Origin: Lophius americanus
Taxonomy: Eukaryota; Chordata; Actinopteri; Lophiiformes; Lophiidae
NCBI GenBank assembly: GCA_037951165.1
Contig: JBBDHG010000124.1
Coordinates: 2,605,001 to 2,669,000, forward strand
Direction of reading: 5' to 3'
DNA: 64,000 nucleotides
Part shown: positions 49,374-62,666 of the stretch, in pieces
Layout of the letters: the number at the start of each line of letters is the position of its first letter
How positions within the stretch are numbered: position 1 is the first letter of the stretch
Notes under the pieces: model-generated
Seen by the model: only the letters and a program-made list of their open reading frames with translations
Told to the model about the DNA's origin: nothing
Databases searched by the model: none
Translations under genes and position numbers: made by a program

Positions 49374-49934
49374 TTAACAAGTCAGGTCTTCATGTTTCTT
49401 TTTAACAGAGAGTTCCCAAGGTGCTTTTCTTGTGCTAAATATTAGAAATGACCATCCCTATATCAGAACACAAAACTGTGATCCAGTAACAACTTTTTCA
49501 TCATCTTCCTCGTTGGTCTTTCGAGGTCAAGCTTTTCTTCATCGTCTTTTCTACCTCTGTCTGTCATACCAGTGTTTGGTTTTTTCATTCCAGGCTAATG
49601 TACAAATACTGGGCCCCACTCTCTGGAGAACACTACAACAATGGTTATGCATTTCTTTACACATGTAAAAATAGAATCCAACTATCACAAATTGAAATTG
49701 TCAGCACAAAATGTCCACTTAGTTATTCGGGCAAGTTCCAACTGAATTTACTGCTGTTGATTGAACTAAGTTGATCAAATTAAACCCAAGTTAATTCATC
49801 AAGGTTGATTCTATTTAGTAATTTACTTACAACTTATTTGTTAATGTTAGTTTCCAAGTTAATTTATTAATATTGACATACTGGTGTTGATTCCAATTAG
49901 TTACTTGGTATTGGTCCACCGAAATGGACAATAT

Positions 49935-50362
49935 CTAGAGATGTAGGAAAGGGGTAGAGGTAACACAGGTGGAGGGTTTCATCATCTTGAACCTGAACTC
50001 AAAAAAAAAAAACTCAACCTCTTGCTGTGAGATTTCTGGGAAGCACTTTAGAGGGTGGGAAATCTCAAACTGTGAGTAAGCAGACTGGATAGGTAGAGTG
50101 GAGCAACCAGAAAGGACAGAACGGATTGAGTCAATTTGCGAATTGAAGAAAGCCATGAAATTATTACAGTGCTCTTCTGTAATTTCGGGGACTTAGAATT
50201 TCCAGGACTGGTTTTGATAATGTTCAAGTAGAACAGTGATTGAGCCTCTCTAAGCGACTTTGAGTAGACTATTTGGTGTTCCCGAAACGCTAGCTTGTGG
50301 ACAGTAAGACCTGAAGCCTTGTAACACTGCTCAAGGACACGCCCAGCTGCCTTCTCGAGCAA
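49935..50362 (-). mobile_element. LINE coding remnant, unit 4
   Basis: Same remnant as at 9175-9602, unit 1 type (CTCGAG). Confidence 0.6.
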
Positions 50363-52814
50363 TCACACCAATAAACTCTAGATGAGTTTCCTGATAATAG
50401 CATTTACAGTCAGCTCTTGATAAGAGTCAAGGACACAATAAGTCTCTGAAGTCTCTGCAGCTGACCCAGAATGCTGAACAGAACACTTAAGGCCTAAGCT
50501 AGCTCTTAGCTATGCTGCTATAAGCTCAGAATGCTAGGTGGACTTCCCATGATGCTCTCTTCCTTCAGTTCTGAAGGTGTTCTGAATAAAGCTTTCATTG
50601 TGGAATGTTGGTATTTAAATAAAAGGGACTCAACAGACTTACAGACTTTCAACCCGTCTCACCAACTCTTTTGCAAACGTTAGATTTTTCTCAGCCTGTT
50701 GTTCACGGACCTCAGACCCTTAACTATAATACTCCTGACCCAATCCTCACATGGGAACACCTCCAGAACTTAACTTACAGGTTTTCAGTTTTCAGCACTT
50801 TTTCTGAACCGCTCCCAACAGAATCACTGAATACTCTTTCATACTATATCCTCACCCCAGCCTTCCTCCTCACCCCCACCTCACTGGCCTGGTGACTCTT
50901 CAAGAAGAAGAATAGACGTACCCAAACCATAACCCTAACCCTCGACCAAAGGAATCCTTTTCCTGACTCAGACTTAAACCGCATTGATCTAATTATAGCC
51001 CTTAAAAAGTCGGGGAAATATAATCGGCGGTCGCTGTTGCTGTCGGGGACGACTGCGTAGGTCTAGTTTCTGAAGGTGTTGGACCACATCAGATCTGATG
51101 GCTCTCAGACTCTCGTGTGACGGCAGCTCACCCTCATGTCCACACAAACAGTGGTGGTGTTTTGGCGCCGACACAGACGGTCCCGTCTCTCCACATGGAG
51201 TCTTATTTTGACGACCATCAGTAACGATGTTGGCGTGATTGTTACGACAGTGAAACATATTTCCGGATGATTTATGAGACGTGTTGTTTCCTGGACTGAA
51301 GATTGGACAGAAGACGTGTTTGGATCATTTACTGACAGAGATAATAGGGACGTGATCACATGACAAACTTTAACCATTTATTAAACATCATATCAACAGA
51401 GTTTCTTTCAAATCCCTCAAGATTACTGATTAACAGCATCTTTATCATCCTTTACAGGTATGCATCTCATCATCAGCGGAAATAACTGGACCTGTTTTTA
51501 TTATTATATACAGACAGAGAACAGTATAATTGTGACATAGAAGTACTGATTTATGGACACAGAATTATATCCCAAATACAGGTAAATGTTTTACAGGAAT
51601 ATAAATCAGTTTATTCTTCTTGTCACTCTGTTTCGAAAAATCAGAACAACTTTAAACTTTTAACCCTATTTGGTCCTGCTCAGTTGTTTGGTTGAATACT
51701 TTTTGAGTTGCTATTTCTTATTGAAAAATGTGATTGAACCTGTTTATAATATGATGCAGTGGCAGAATGTTTATGATAAAGAGAAAGGGGCCAAGGATGG
51801 AGCTCTGGGGGTCACCACAGGTCAAAGGGGCCACCGAGGAGAAGGCGTTAACCACGGCTACTGAGAAAGTCTGACTCCATAAGTAGGATTTCTTTTGTTA
51901 TATTAACGCTCACTAAACACGATTATGTAACTTCATACATCCAAAACAGAATAATAATCGTCAAACAAAAGGTTGAGATAATCTAATTAAAATCACAATA
52001 TTTTCCACTGAAATACAAAATCCCATCATGAAAAAGTGTAATAAGTCAGATTCTTTTTTTTACTGTTTAAAAGCAAGTTTGACCAAACTATTTGTGGGTT
52101 AAGGTTAATTTAGATGTCTGAAATTAATTAAATTGATTAAGTCCCCAAAGAATGAAAATGTGAAAATGAATATTTTTCTTGGTGAGGACGTTAAAGAGCT
52201 AAGATTATTTTAAATGAAGGTTCAGCTAATCTCTTTCATCAGATCTGTGAACCAAAATGAAATAATTTAATCACATTATTAAGGTAAAAGATAACGAAAC
52301 CATGGATCGAGTAAATGAGACTCATCTCTTAAAACATTATGATTATAATTATTATGAGTTTCCAGCTAACTCAACTGACACACAACAATGCAACAAAATT
52401 CAATTTGTTTTCACGAACTTAACTGTTTATTCTGCTCTACATGAAATAATTTAGGGAAAATGTAATGTTTTAACTGTTGTGATCAAGCAATTCACTCCAA
52501 ATTATTAAGTTGCATCAGATCAATCCATTTTTGTGGGTTCAAGAAGTCTTAATTTGAAATAATACCCTTTAAAGGGAGCGTCGTCTAAAAAACTAACATA
52601 AATATTACGTATTCATTGATCCGTGTGTCCGTTTGTTGAATTAAACTAAAAAAGTTCAATTTTTGAGGGTGGAAATGTTACCTATAGCAGCAAACCACCT
52701 GTCTTCACACGACGATTCAAATGTTGCCATTTTCTGGGGAAAGATCCTGATTGGTCCTCAGAAGAGCACGACATCATCATAATTTTCTCTGAAAAAAAAA
52801 CCCAAAACACAACA

Positions 52815-53348
52815 ATCATTTATCTTTCTGTAAACGCTTATCCTAGTGGTGTTCTGGGGGATGAGGGGGGGGCAAATCGCAGCTGACATTGGGTGAGATC
52901 ACCTACATTCACATCAATGCGTGACTACACACCCCATCATTTTTGCTGGTTTGCTAGTTTTGCGTATTGTTGTTTTGCATTCGTACGTCAATGTCGTGAA
53001 AATGATCCTGTATGGTTGGGGGGCAGTTTCACAATTATTGCGTTTTTCTCATTTACACACTGATGAAAACAGTATCCTTTCAAATGTTTGATTTTCAGGC
53101 CCCTAAAACGCTGTTGTCTTCTAAAGATGAGGTCAAAACTAAACGGACATCTAAAACAACTGCTGTGTAATGTCTCCCCTGACGGTCACCAGTTCCTACA
53201 CAGGTTCTTGGACTGTGGATGGATGTTGCAGAACCTGGAGGGAACCCACTCAAAACATTGGAGAAGATGGAGACCCCAAACAGATGGTCCGAGGTTCTCA
53301 TCTGGATTTGAACCCAGAACCTTCTCATTGTCATGCAACGATGTAATG
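52815..53348. mobile_element. Old teleost interspersed repeat, unit 4
   Basis: Same repeat as at 12053-12586. Confidence 0.6.
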
Positions 53349-53860
53349 AATACTTAAAAGTGTAGATTTGGAAGAACGTGTCCTGCTGACATGGGTTCAT
53401 GTCAGAGTCAGAAGATCAGGAGACAATAATTGTTTTTACAGGATTCTGTCTTACTTTTCTCTTGAGCTTAAACTCAGTCTTAAATTAGCAGGATTTAGAG
53501 GTGATCAACGTGTCTGAGCTTCATCTCCTCCAAACATCTCCTGTTCGATCTTTGGCTCATGTCCCACTCCTCCAGCAGGTCTCATGAAGATCCATCCAGT
53601 AGTTTGTGTCTGATCCTGCTAAAACACACACACAAACAAACAAACAAACAAACTTCCCTGATGGAGCTAATGAAGTCCTTCTCTTCAAGTCACAATTTTA
53701 TTGCTCCCAGAATGCTTTGCAGCTTACAGTGTAGAGACAGAAACCAAAGGCCTTCTATTACACTGTAAACTTTAACAAGTTGACATTACTGGAAATGAAT
53801 TGGAGAAATAAGTAAAGTTGATCATTCCTTTAAGGTTGAACAAACTGTATTAAGTCTTAA

Positions 53861-53882
53861 CTCGGTCACCATGGTGACCGAG
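53861..53882. promoter_or_regulatory. Perfect 22-bp palindrome, unit 4
   Basis: Same palindrome as at 13180-13201, unchanged, although an 81-bp deletion occurred only about 130 bases away. Confidence 0.45.
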
Positions 53883-53987
53883 GATCATTGAGTTTGCTTC
53901 AGTTGGTTCTGGGTGGATGTTTGCCTCATCATCAAACTTCATCACCACAGAAGAAGAAGGAATCAAACATCTTATGTTGATTCTGTC

Positions 53988-54300
53988 AATAATAATAATA
54001 ATAATTGGTGTTTCATTCTCTCATTATCCTCGCTAAATGTGGGGGTAGTGGTTGACATCCTCTATGAAGCAAGATGTTCTGCTCCACAGGGTTCTTCTCA
54101 GTGAGGTCAATGAGGGCAGCATCATCAGCAGATAAAAGATCTCAGATCAGTTGCTCCGCATCTTTGTTTGAGTTTGGTACCGGATGTAGACGCCGTCTCT
54201 GACTTCAGCATCTCCAGTGGTCTTCTGGAGCGTCATGATGAAGAAGATGGTGAGAAGAGCTGGAGCGAGGACACAGACCAGTTTGACTTCATTGACTGGT
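53988..54300 (-). mobile_element. LINE RT remnant at the unit 4/5 junction, shortened, with (AAT)6
   Basis: Same deletion as the 2/3 and 3/4 junctions; (AAT)6 at 53988-54005. Confidence 0.75.
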
Positions 54301-54535
54301 AGCTGATCCACAGAAGATTCTGTTATTGTTCATGATTCTGGTGTCATTAGTTCAGGAGACATAAAAGCAGCCCGGTGTCAGTTTTCAACAATCAACCTGA
54401 TCTGGAACCAAACCAATCAGGCAGTGGTTCATGAAGACTGTCAGGAAAACAGGTCAGAGTCCAGGGTTACACAGTGAAATCATCTTCCCCCGCATGTTGC
54501 AGAATCGGGCCAACATCAGTTGATACTGCCGCCCA

Positions 54536-54585
54536 CACGCCCACGTGGGCGTGACTCAGCGCGGTTCAGGTGTGTGTATATAAAG
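54536..54585 (+). promoter_or_regulatory. Core promoter of copy 5
   Basis: Palindrome at 54536-54553, AP-1 site at 54552-54558, TATATAAAG at 54577-54585. All motifs are identical to copy 1. Confidence 0.8.
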
Positions 54586-54772
54586 AGCAGAGCGGCGTCC
54601 AGTCGTCACTTAAACCCTCAGCAGAAACCTGAACATCATCTCCTCACCTTTACCTGACAGGTAAGACACCTGCTGGCTCCTCCTCCTGCAGTGAAGATCA
54701 TGGTTCTGCTGTCTCTGTTTCTTTACTGCCAGGTCTGTTTCCTCCACAGAGAACAATCTGTAGATCATCACC

Positions 54773-57621
54773 ATGAAGACGGTCCTGGTCCTCTCCATCC
54801 TCCTCTGTGCTGCCTTTGCAGGTCAGATCATTCAGACGCACATTAGGATCCATGTTCTCAGGAGCTCTTCTCTAACATGCTGTTCTTGTTGTGGTTCCCT
54901 CTGCAGCTCCAGCTGAAGAAAAAGCTCCAGGTCAGTATTGAAGCTCTTTGTTTGAACACACACAGTCAGTCAGACGTGCTTCTATCTGACTCCAACATTC
55001 ATGTGGTCCTTCCACAGGAGCAGCAGTGGAGGTTGTGAAAGAAGAAGTGGCTGCTGCACCAGGTGAGTCTCTTCTCTGAAGGTCCTTCAGGTGATGTCAG
55101 GATGGAGATTCTCTGCACACAGAGAGACATTTGAGCAGAAAATAAACCCAGTTGTGGTTAAAATGTGAATCTCTGGAGGCTGAGAAGTGCAGCTCTATGA
55201 ATGCAGGTGGATTTGATCGTTGGGGGAGCAGGGACGGCCAGGTTGGCTGTTTGACCTGCAGGACTGATGACATCATTCTGAGCTGCGGCCTAATCTGCTC
55301 ATGCTAATGAGTTCCTGTTAGCATGATGTCATAGCTTGAGGTCTGATGAAGCTGTTGGTGTTTCAGAGATGGAGAACATGATGATGGAGACAGAAGATGT
55401 GAAAGAAGTTCTGCCAGAAGATTCTGTTCCTGTTCTTGGAGACGGTAATCAGACAGGACTTTTATATAAAACGTGTTTATTTAGACTCACATCTAGACAT
55501 ATGAGGAAAGTTACTGTGGTATCCTTAACCACTGTTAAAGAAACTTAATGCATTTTCCCTGAAAGACAAAAAAGTTGACAGAGACAAAATTCAAGTGCAA
55601 TTTGACTAATCTCATTTTCACCAATATCTTAGGTCTTTATTTCCAACTCCTACTAGTGTTTTGCTCCTTCAGAGCAGGAGGACCATCAGGGTATTTCTGC
55701 AGGTGTCTGCAAGTTACTCCTCTCTCTCTTCTGTCTCTCTGCAGCTCGCAATAACTTCTGTCCAGACCACTGGACCCACCAAGGCTCTCGCTGCTACGTC
55801 TTCGTCAGTAGTAGCTTGAGCTGGTACAAAGCTAAGGTAGTGATACGCTAACACCTCTATGCTAAGCTAACACTTGTTCTATAACACGGAGGCTTAGAGA
55901 CTCTGGATGGTGATGGTTTCTGTTGGTAGGTCAGGAACTCAACACACTTCCATGTAGAGGACGAAGGTGAAGACTTGAAATGTTACAAAGACGCCTCTGT
56001 GCTTCCTCTGTCCAACAGGAGCACTGCCAAATCCTGGGAGCTCACCTGGCCTCGGCCACCAACCCCAGAGAGTACGCCTTCCTCCAGCAGATGACAAAGA
56101 CAGCTGGTCAGAGCATGGCATGGATGGGAGGCTTCAACGTGCAGGTATGAATCCATGAAGAATCACCAGGTCCAGACCAGGTCCGGTCCAGAGACTTTCA
56201 CGAGATTCCTGACACTCTTGCTCTTTGTCTCTCAGGGAACCTGGATGTGGAGCGACGGGGAAGGTTTCTATTACAACAACTGGTACTCCTCCTCCACCCC
56301 CAGCACCAACTCCTGCTTGTTCTTACGCTCCACCTGTAAGTCCTCCTGTTAGTTTTGGTCCGATAGAGACATCGTCTTTATCCTGTTTGTTTACTCAGAG
56401 GGGAAACGACATGAAGGAAACATAATAATAATAATACATTTAATTTATAATGCACTTAACATGAAGACATCTTTGTCAAAGCCTGACTTTCAGTCAAGGG
56501 AACATTCACCAAACTAGTGACGGTTTTAGAAGGTGCTCTCTTTCTACATGTTTTGATATGTGATCCAGATCAGGGAGAACCAGAATCTTTTTTAATCTTC
56601 ATTAACTTCAGTTTGTACAGAAAGCAGCAACCAGATTCTTCACCAAAGCCAAACAGAGAGACGTTATTCCTCCCGTTTCAGCCTCCCGTCATCGGCTTGC
56701 GGTCACTTTTAGAAATGATTTCAGAATTTTGTCGATAACTTTTAAGGTCTGTTCTGGACTCCCTCTGAAATACATCAAAGGTGATGTCCTGACTCATTAC
56801 ATCGAAACCTGAGGTCCTTTCAGCCGTCCTTTAATCCAGGCTAAGGACCAAGGAAGGCCAGGTCTTCTCAAGCACTCTGGAATAATCCTGAGGGGATCAG
56901 ACTGTTATGATCCATAACCTCTTTTGAATCGGGTTTTAAACACATCTCTAAGAATGCACTTTAGGGGGTCTTGGTCCAAATGTTGCTGTATTTACTGAAT
57001 TTAAATGTAACTGGGAGCGTTGTCAGTCAAAGGAGACTTATTCCCCGTTTAGATGACACTTCCTCTTCTTCTTTCAGTTATTCCCCTTCGGGGTCGCCAC
57101 AACGGATCCTCCCATCCTAATTTAAAGCCGGTACATTGCTAACTTATGGAACCTGGCAGTTGTTATTAATCCGGCCAATGACCAATACGGTTTGAAATCA
57201 GTTTTATGTTGCGCATGTTTACTTAGCATAGGTTTTACGCCGGAAACCACCCTCCCCATTTATCCGGGCTTGGGTCCGGCCTTAGAAGTTCACTGGCTTC
57301 TGACCCCTCGTTGGCTTAGTTCCCCATTTAGGTGACACCAATTAGATTGCTATCTTGTGCAGAGATGGAAATTGAAGCTTTGGAACCTCAGATCAAAAAC
57401 GTACATTTCAGGCCGCCAAAATGTTGTTGTAATTAAAATTGTCCATTTGTCATCCATGCAAATATAAAATTAGACTTTTAATAAAGGGAAGAGAGTAAAA
57501 CATGAATTACTACAATTAATGATGTTTCTTTTTGTTAAATCTAATCTCAGATGGATGGGGAAACTACAACTGTAACCACGCACAAAGCTTCATCTGCTCC
57601 AAGGACCCTTTCAGCTGTTAA
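54773..57621 (+). CDS. Secreted C-type lectin domain protein, type II antifreeze/ladderlectin-like, copy 5
   Basis: Fifth copy, 194 codons. Coding exons are 54773-54821, 54907-54930 (normal acceptor), 55018-55062, 55367-55444, 55745-55836, 56019-56144, 56236-56335 and 57551-57621; exon 1 is at about 54606-54660. It has Val51 as in copies 1 and 2, His77 as in copies 3 and 4, and a private Ser171-to-Thr change (ACC) just before the last intron, next to the altered ligand loop. A glycine codon in exon 8 is GGG instead of GGT (silent). The stop codon and cysteine pattern are unchanged. Confidence 0.9.
56622..56995 (+). mobile_element. LINE 3' remnant in intron 8 of copy 5
   Basis: Same insertion as at 2587-2960 with private substitutions (CTCCCTCTG near 56760 and a GAGGGG near 56891). 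Confidence 0.55.
57041..57338. mobile_element. Short interspersed repeat, intron 8 of copy 5
   Basis: Same insertion as at 3006-3303, full-length GTCCGGCC form as in unit 1. Confidence 0.6.
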
Positions 57622-57791
57622 CTTGGAGCCTTGGGAAGGACCCGCCGGGATCTTTCTTCTGTTTGAATCCAAACCATCAACTTTGTTGTGTCTCAGTGAT
57701 TTATTTACACTTTCTTGTTTTGTTTGTGTGAAATGATAAAATGTTAAAAAGTGAAAAGTATTTTTTGTTTGTGATTGATGATGTTTGATAA

Positions 57792-57797
57792 AATAAA
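57792..57797 (+). terminator. Poly(A) signal of gene copy 5
   Basis: AATAAA, slightly closer to the stop codon because the 3' UTR of this copy lost a few bases near 57725 (a TTCTTAAGAG stretch present in the other copies is missing). Confidence 0.75.
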
Positions 57798-58329
57798 TGT
57801 TATAAGAACAGAATAATGTCAGATCTTCCTTTTGACCTGAGTGGTAATCTGAGTCGTTCCAGAGGAAAGAAACCAACAGACGGATGGTTCAGGATGTAGA
57901 ACTGAACAAGTTACCATTAAACTGCCTGGAAGACTGGACCTTAAAAAGAGTCCATCAGAACACTTGTCACAGCTTCAGGACCTGGTTGTTACTCTAATCA
58001 TCATCATGTTCAGTATTAGTTTACAGCAACATTATCAAGTGATACATTTCATTTATGACTCTATAGTATCATTAGAAGGAAAAATATAACGCTCAGTATC
58101 ATGCTGATATATTTGGATGTCATGTCTTGTCTAATAACTGTTTGATTCAGTTTCTATGTGATACCCTGGGAAAGAACGTTACATGTTTTGGAAAGTGAAG
58201 TCCAATACAAACATATCATTCGCATATACACACAAACATGATCCTTAGTCTAACTACATAAAACTATATCATTAGCCTATACAGACACACATGATCTTTA
58301 GTCTAAAAACCACAGTTTCAAAACCATTT

Positions 58330-60023
58330 CTCATCCCGGCCGCTTCACACTCGGCTTTAAATCATCACAGTGCGAGCTAGAGGTCAGTATTTGAATGTGC
58401 CAATAGCACCAAATCATCCAAAAAAAGCAGAGACGGGACCCTAAGACCACTGAACCCGAGACCCTCCGCCACTTGGCTACGCCTAGAAATTCTGTCCATA
58501 AAAATTTGATGACCACATAATGTTGCAGAGGCGTGTCAGCAATGACAGCCGTACAACATCCAGAGCTTTCAGATACTCAGGGCGGATCTCATCCACCCCC
58601 GGGACGTTGCCACCGCGGAGTTGTTTAACAGCCGCAGCAACCTCAGCCCCAGTGAACAGTGGATCCACCTCCAAGTCATTCCGCTCTGGTTCCTCCTGGG
58701 AATACCTGTTGGTGGGATTGAGGAGATGCCCAGAGTATTCCTTCCACCGCCCGACAACTTTCTCAGTTGAGTTCAGCAAATACCCATCCAGCCCGTCAAC
58801 AGAGTGGAAACAATGACCACTTTCCCCCCCTGAGACGCCGGACAGTTTACCAGAATTTCTTCTAGGCCGACCGAAATTCTTCTTCCATGGTGTCAGCAAA
58901 CTTCTCCCACGATCGGGTTTTTGTCTCTGTGACTACCACAGCGACGTGTCGCTTGGCCTGCCGGTAGCTGTCAGCTGCTTCAGAAGTCGATCAATGATCT
59001 GCGACCTAGGGTGTCCTGGTGCCAAATGCACTGGTGGACACCCTTTTGTTTGAACATGGTGTTCGCTATGGACAAACTGTGACTAGTACAGAAGTCCAAT
59101 AACTGAACACCACTAGGGTTCAGATCAGGCAGGCCAGTCCTCCCAATTCCGCCACTCCAGGTCTCACTGTCATTGCCCACGTATGCATTCAAGTCTCACA
59201 GTAGGACAATGGAGTCCCCAGTTGGGGTGCTTTCCAGCACCCGCTCCAAGGACTCCAGAAAAGGTTGGTTCTCTGAACTGCTGTTTGGCGCATAAGCGTA
59301 CACAACAGTCAGGACCCGTTACCCAACCCGAATGCGCAGGGAAGCAATCCTTTCATCCACTGGGGTAAACCCCAATACATGGGCAGAGAGCTTCTCTTCC
59401 GCCTCTCAACTGAAGCAACTCCAGCATAGTACAGGGTGCAGGTTGGTCCCCCATCGAGAAGGCAGGTTCCAGAGCCATGGCTGTGCGTAGAGGCGAGCCC
59501 GACTATATCTAGTCTGTGCCTCTCAACCTCTCACACAAGCTCAGGCAAGGAGCCTGAGCCTCCATCAGTGACGTAACATTCCATGAACCCATCGTCAGCT
59601 TTTCTAGCCGGGGATTGGACCGCCAAGGCCGCTGCCTTTTCCTACTGCCCGATCCACAATGCACCGGACCCCTGCGGATTCCTCCGTGGGTGTTGGGCCC
59701 ACGGGAGGACGGACCGATGTCCCTGCTTTGGGCTAAACCCGACCGAGCCCCATGGGTGAAGGCCTGGCCACCAGACGCTCGCTGGCGGGCGGGCCTCTAC
59801 TCCGGGCCTGGCTTCAGGGTGGGGCCCCGGTAACCCTCCGGGCAAGGTACTTCAGTCCTTGATTTTTCCTCTCATCAGGGGTCTTGACCGCTCTTTGTGT
59901 GACCCTTCCATTAGGACCTCTTTGCCATGGGAGACCCTACCAGGGGCAAATTGCCCCAGACAACACAGCTCCTAGGTACTCAAACCCCTCCACCACGATA
60001 AGGCGGCGGTTGTCGAAGGGGTC
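58330..60023 (-). mobile_element. Non-LTR retrotransposon remnant, unit 5
   Basis: Same element, more diverged, with an extra quasi-palindrome at 59539-59559 inside the endonuclease region that breaks the frame kept open in the other units. Confidence 0.87.
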
Positions 60024-60145
60024 ATAACTGAATTTAACTCAGAATAATTTGATTTACAATTTCACCGAAGACCTAAGACAGACGTTCTAATACTATATTT
60101 AGTTTTAGTTAAAGACACTTTTAAATAAATTGGTTTAAAATACAA

Positions 60146-60310
60146 GAGTCATGCTTAACCAATTGAAACCTGTCAAGGTTCATGTTCCAATGTTCAGTAA
60201 CTTGGTTGTAAAGCCATGTCTACTGTGGTATTGTAGGCCCCATGTCCACATTCTACACTGTGAATACATAGAGAAAAATAATAACAACATAAATGATGGA
60301 CTCATCTACA
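60146..60310. other. About 165 bp present only in unit 5
   Basis: Extra sequence between ...AAAATACAA and AAATCAATATG..., which are adjacent in the other four units. A TACAA stretch occurs at both edges, so the other units may have lost it by deletion between short repeats, or unit 5 may have gained it. I recognise no element or gene in it. Confidence 0.7.
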
Positions 60311-61210
60311 AAATCAATATGAATTCCAAAGGTATTCTTTTTTGAGCACTTAAAAGCAGCCACCAATATCCACCATAAGCCCCATTGTAAGAGACAAAAC
60401 AAGACTTTAATATAGAAAATATGATGATGGTGGTGATGATAAGGCGCTGAATCTGGTAGTTTCTATTTCATTATGCTGTTGCTGCTGCTACTGATGGTTT
60501 TTTCTGTGCTATAGGAAAGTGCTTAATTTCGACATTGTATTTTTTAGTCTCAGATTTATTGTGAAAACAATTATGCAAAGGACCGTTATAAGACATCACT
60601 TTTTTGACTTGTACAATTTGTCTTGGTTTTATGATAAATAGTTAAAGTAGAAACGTTCATGTCAATGATGTTTTGTATGAAAAACAATCCAAAAGAATAA
60701 TTTTATCTCAAAGAAAGGAATTCATTATTGTGTTTGTTGAGGTGAACTTCAGAATGTGAGCTTTATTTTCATGAGACAATGAAGAATATAATAATCCCAT
60801 GTATACCTCTTCATTCTTAAATTTTTGCCAATACATTATTTGCATATGAACTGCATAATTAAAAAAGAGCAATTTAGGGAATATAATTTAGTGATATCCA
60901 AGGTGAATAATCTGAAATTATGATTCATCTATCCAATAAGACATATAATACATCAAATTGAATTGTTATTACCACTGAACTACGGCTAGCAACAAAAAAG
61001 AAAAGAAAAAAGTGCCTACTCCTCCGTCTGCTGTTGAAAACCTTTTTCACTGTAATTCTCTGATCCACCTAATGTAAGGCGGTTTATAGCTTAAGGGTGC
61101 CACAGAGTGTTCAGTATGACTATTTTCATGTCTGTATGTTAGGTAGAACACCCGGTCCTCACATTGTGGGTCTTTTTCTCCTGGTCCTCATAAAGAGTTA
61201 TGTACAAGAA

Positions 61211-61447
61211 TGTGTGTGTGTGTGTGTGTGTGTGTTTGTGTGCGTTTGTGAGTGTTTGTATAAGAGAGAGAGATAAGATAAACCTTTATTAGTCCCACAA
61301 TGGGGAAATTGCAGGATTACGGCAGCAAGAGCATTTTACAGAACACAGAATAACAGAGCAACATTGTGTAAAATTAAATTAAATTAAATGTGCAGTAGTG
61401 GACATGTTGGGTAGTGTATTGTCCCATAGTGCAAAGTGCAAGTGAGG

Positions 61448-61505
<58 letters not shown>

Positions 61506-61732
61506 TTTTACTAGCAGTGCTGGCTAAAAAGCCTGACCGCTGCAGGAAGGAAAGATCAGCAATATTGCTCCTTCACACACTTGGGGTGAAGGAGCCTGTC
61601 GCTGAAGGAGCTCTCCAGTGCAGAGATGGTGTCCTGCATGGTGATGGTTATGCACTCGGTGCATAACCATGGGCCACTGTATTGAATACCTGTGCGGACG
61701 ATGTGGACTCCAACAATTAACCTCCCAGTGGT
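61211..61732 (-). repeat. Two TG microsatellites around a LINE 3' tail, unit 5
   Basis: First tract (TG)12 at 61211-61234, like unit 2; second tract (GT)26 at 61451-61502. Hairpin at 61644-61670. Confidence 0.7.
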
Positions 61733-62071
61733 TCACATCTCAGATCTTAATGCTGACCTTCTCATGGGGGGTCTTACCCTCCATTTTTATTTAATTTTTT
61801 TTTTTTATTATTTTGCTTAATCATAAGTATGAGCATCCCATCTCTTGACTTTAACATATTGCAACCACCCACAGATATGTAGGGTTAGGGTTCACTCTAT
61901 AATCTGTCTGATCCACTCTGGAGAACAGGAAAAAGGCAGGTAGGAGTTCAGACATGTAGAAATACTGCGACTGTTGTTTTTCACGCACAGAATCTACAAT
62001 CTGGTATAAATAAAGAAACTTAGAAAAGACTAACCTGGTCTGGCAGGTCTCAGTAGTTTCCGAGCCCTCAC

Positions 62072-62430
62072 CTCTGCTCCTGTGGAGCACAACTGGACCA
62101 CATGAATGTTGGAGTCAGATAGAAGCACATCTGACTGACTGTGTGTTCAAACAAAGAGCTTCAATACTGACCTGGAGCCTTTTCTTCAGCTGGAGCTGCA
62201 GAGGGAACCACAACAAGAACAGCATGTTAGAGAAGAGTTCTTCAGAACATGGATTCTAGTGTGTGTATGAATGATCTGAGCTGCAAAGGCAGCACAGAGG
62301 AGGATGGAGAGGACCAACCACCATCATCACCAATGGTGATGATCTACAGATTGTTCTCTGTGCAGGAAACAGACCTGGCAGTAAAGAAACAGAGATAGCA
62401 GAACCATGATCTTCACTGCAGGAGAAGGAG
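62072..62430 (-). pseudogene. Inverted fragment of the lectin gene, unit 5
   Basis: Same inverted fragment as at 7900-8261. Confidence 0.88.
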
Positions 62431-62666
62431 CACATGGCGTTACACAATCCTGAGCAGGCGGTTGGACTCTGTTTGCACAGAGGAATATTTAGCAAGAAGA
62501 TAGTTTCTTCTTTGAGGAGAAAAAATTTTGAAGAGAGAATATCTCCTCAAGAATTATCAAAATTCTACAAGAATACATGAATAAATTTGCAATTTAAAAT
62601 AGAATCAGAATCAGAATGCCTTTATTGTCATAGCATGTACCACATACGAAGAAATGATGGTATCTC

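Larger units (their letters stand above)
44568..53987. other. Non-genic remainder of unit 4
   Basis: Collinear with unit 1. The stretches 44568-45075, 46762-47782, 49374-49934, 50363-52814 and 53349-53860 hold no gene I can support. An 81-bp deletion relative to unit 3 lies at about 53729. Confidence 0.55.
40780..54038. repeat. Tandem repeat unit 4 (13,259 bp)
   Basis: Fourth copy. The first half equals unit 3; the second half is of the unit 1 type, for example in the sequence near 50358 and in lacking the retrotransposon-tail insertion. It has a private 81-bp deletion at about 53729 and a short second GT tract (17 repeats). Confidence 0.96.
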
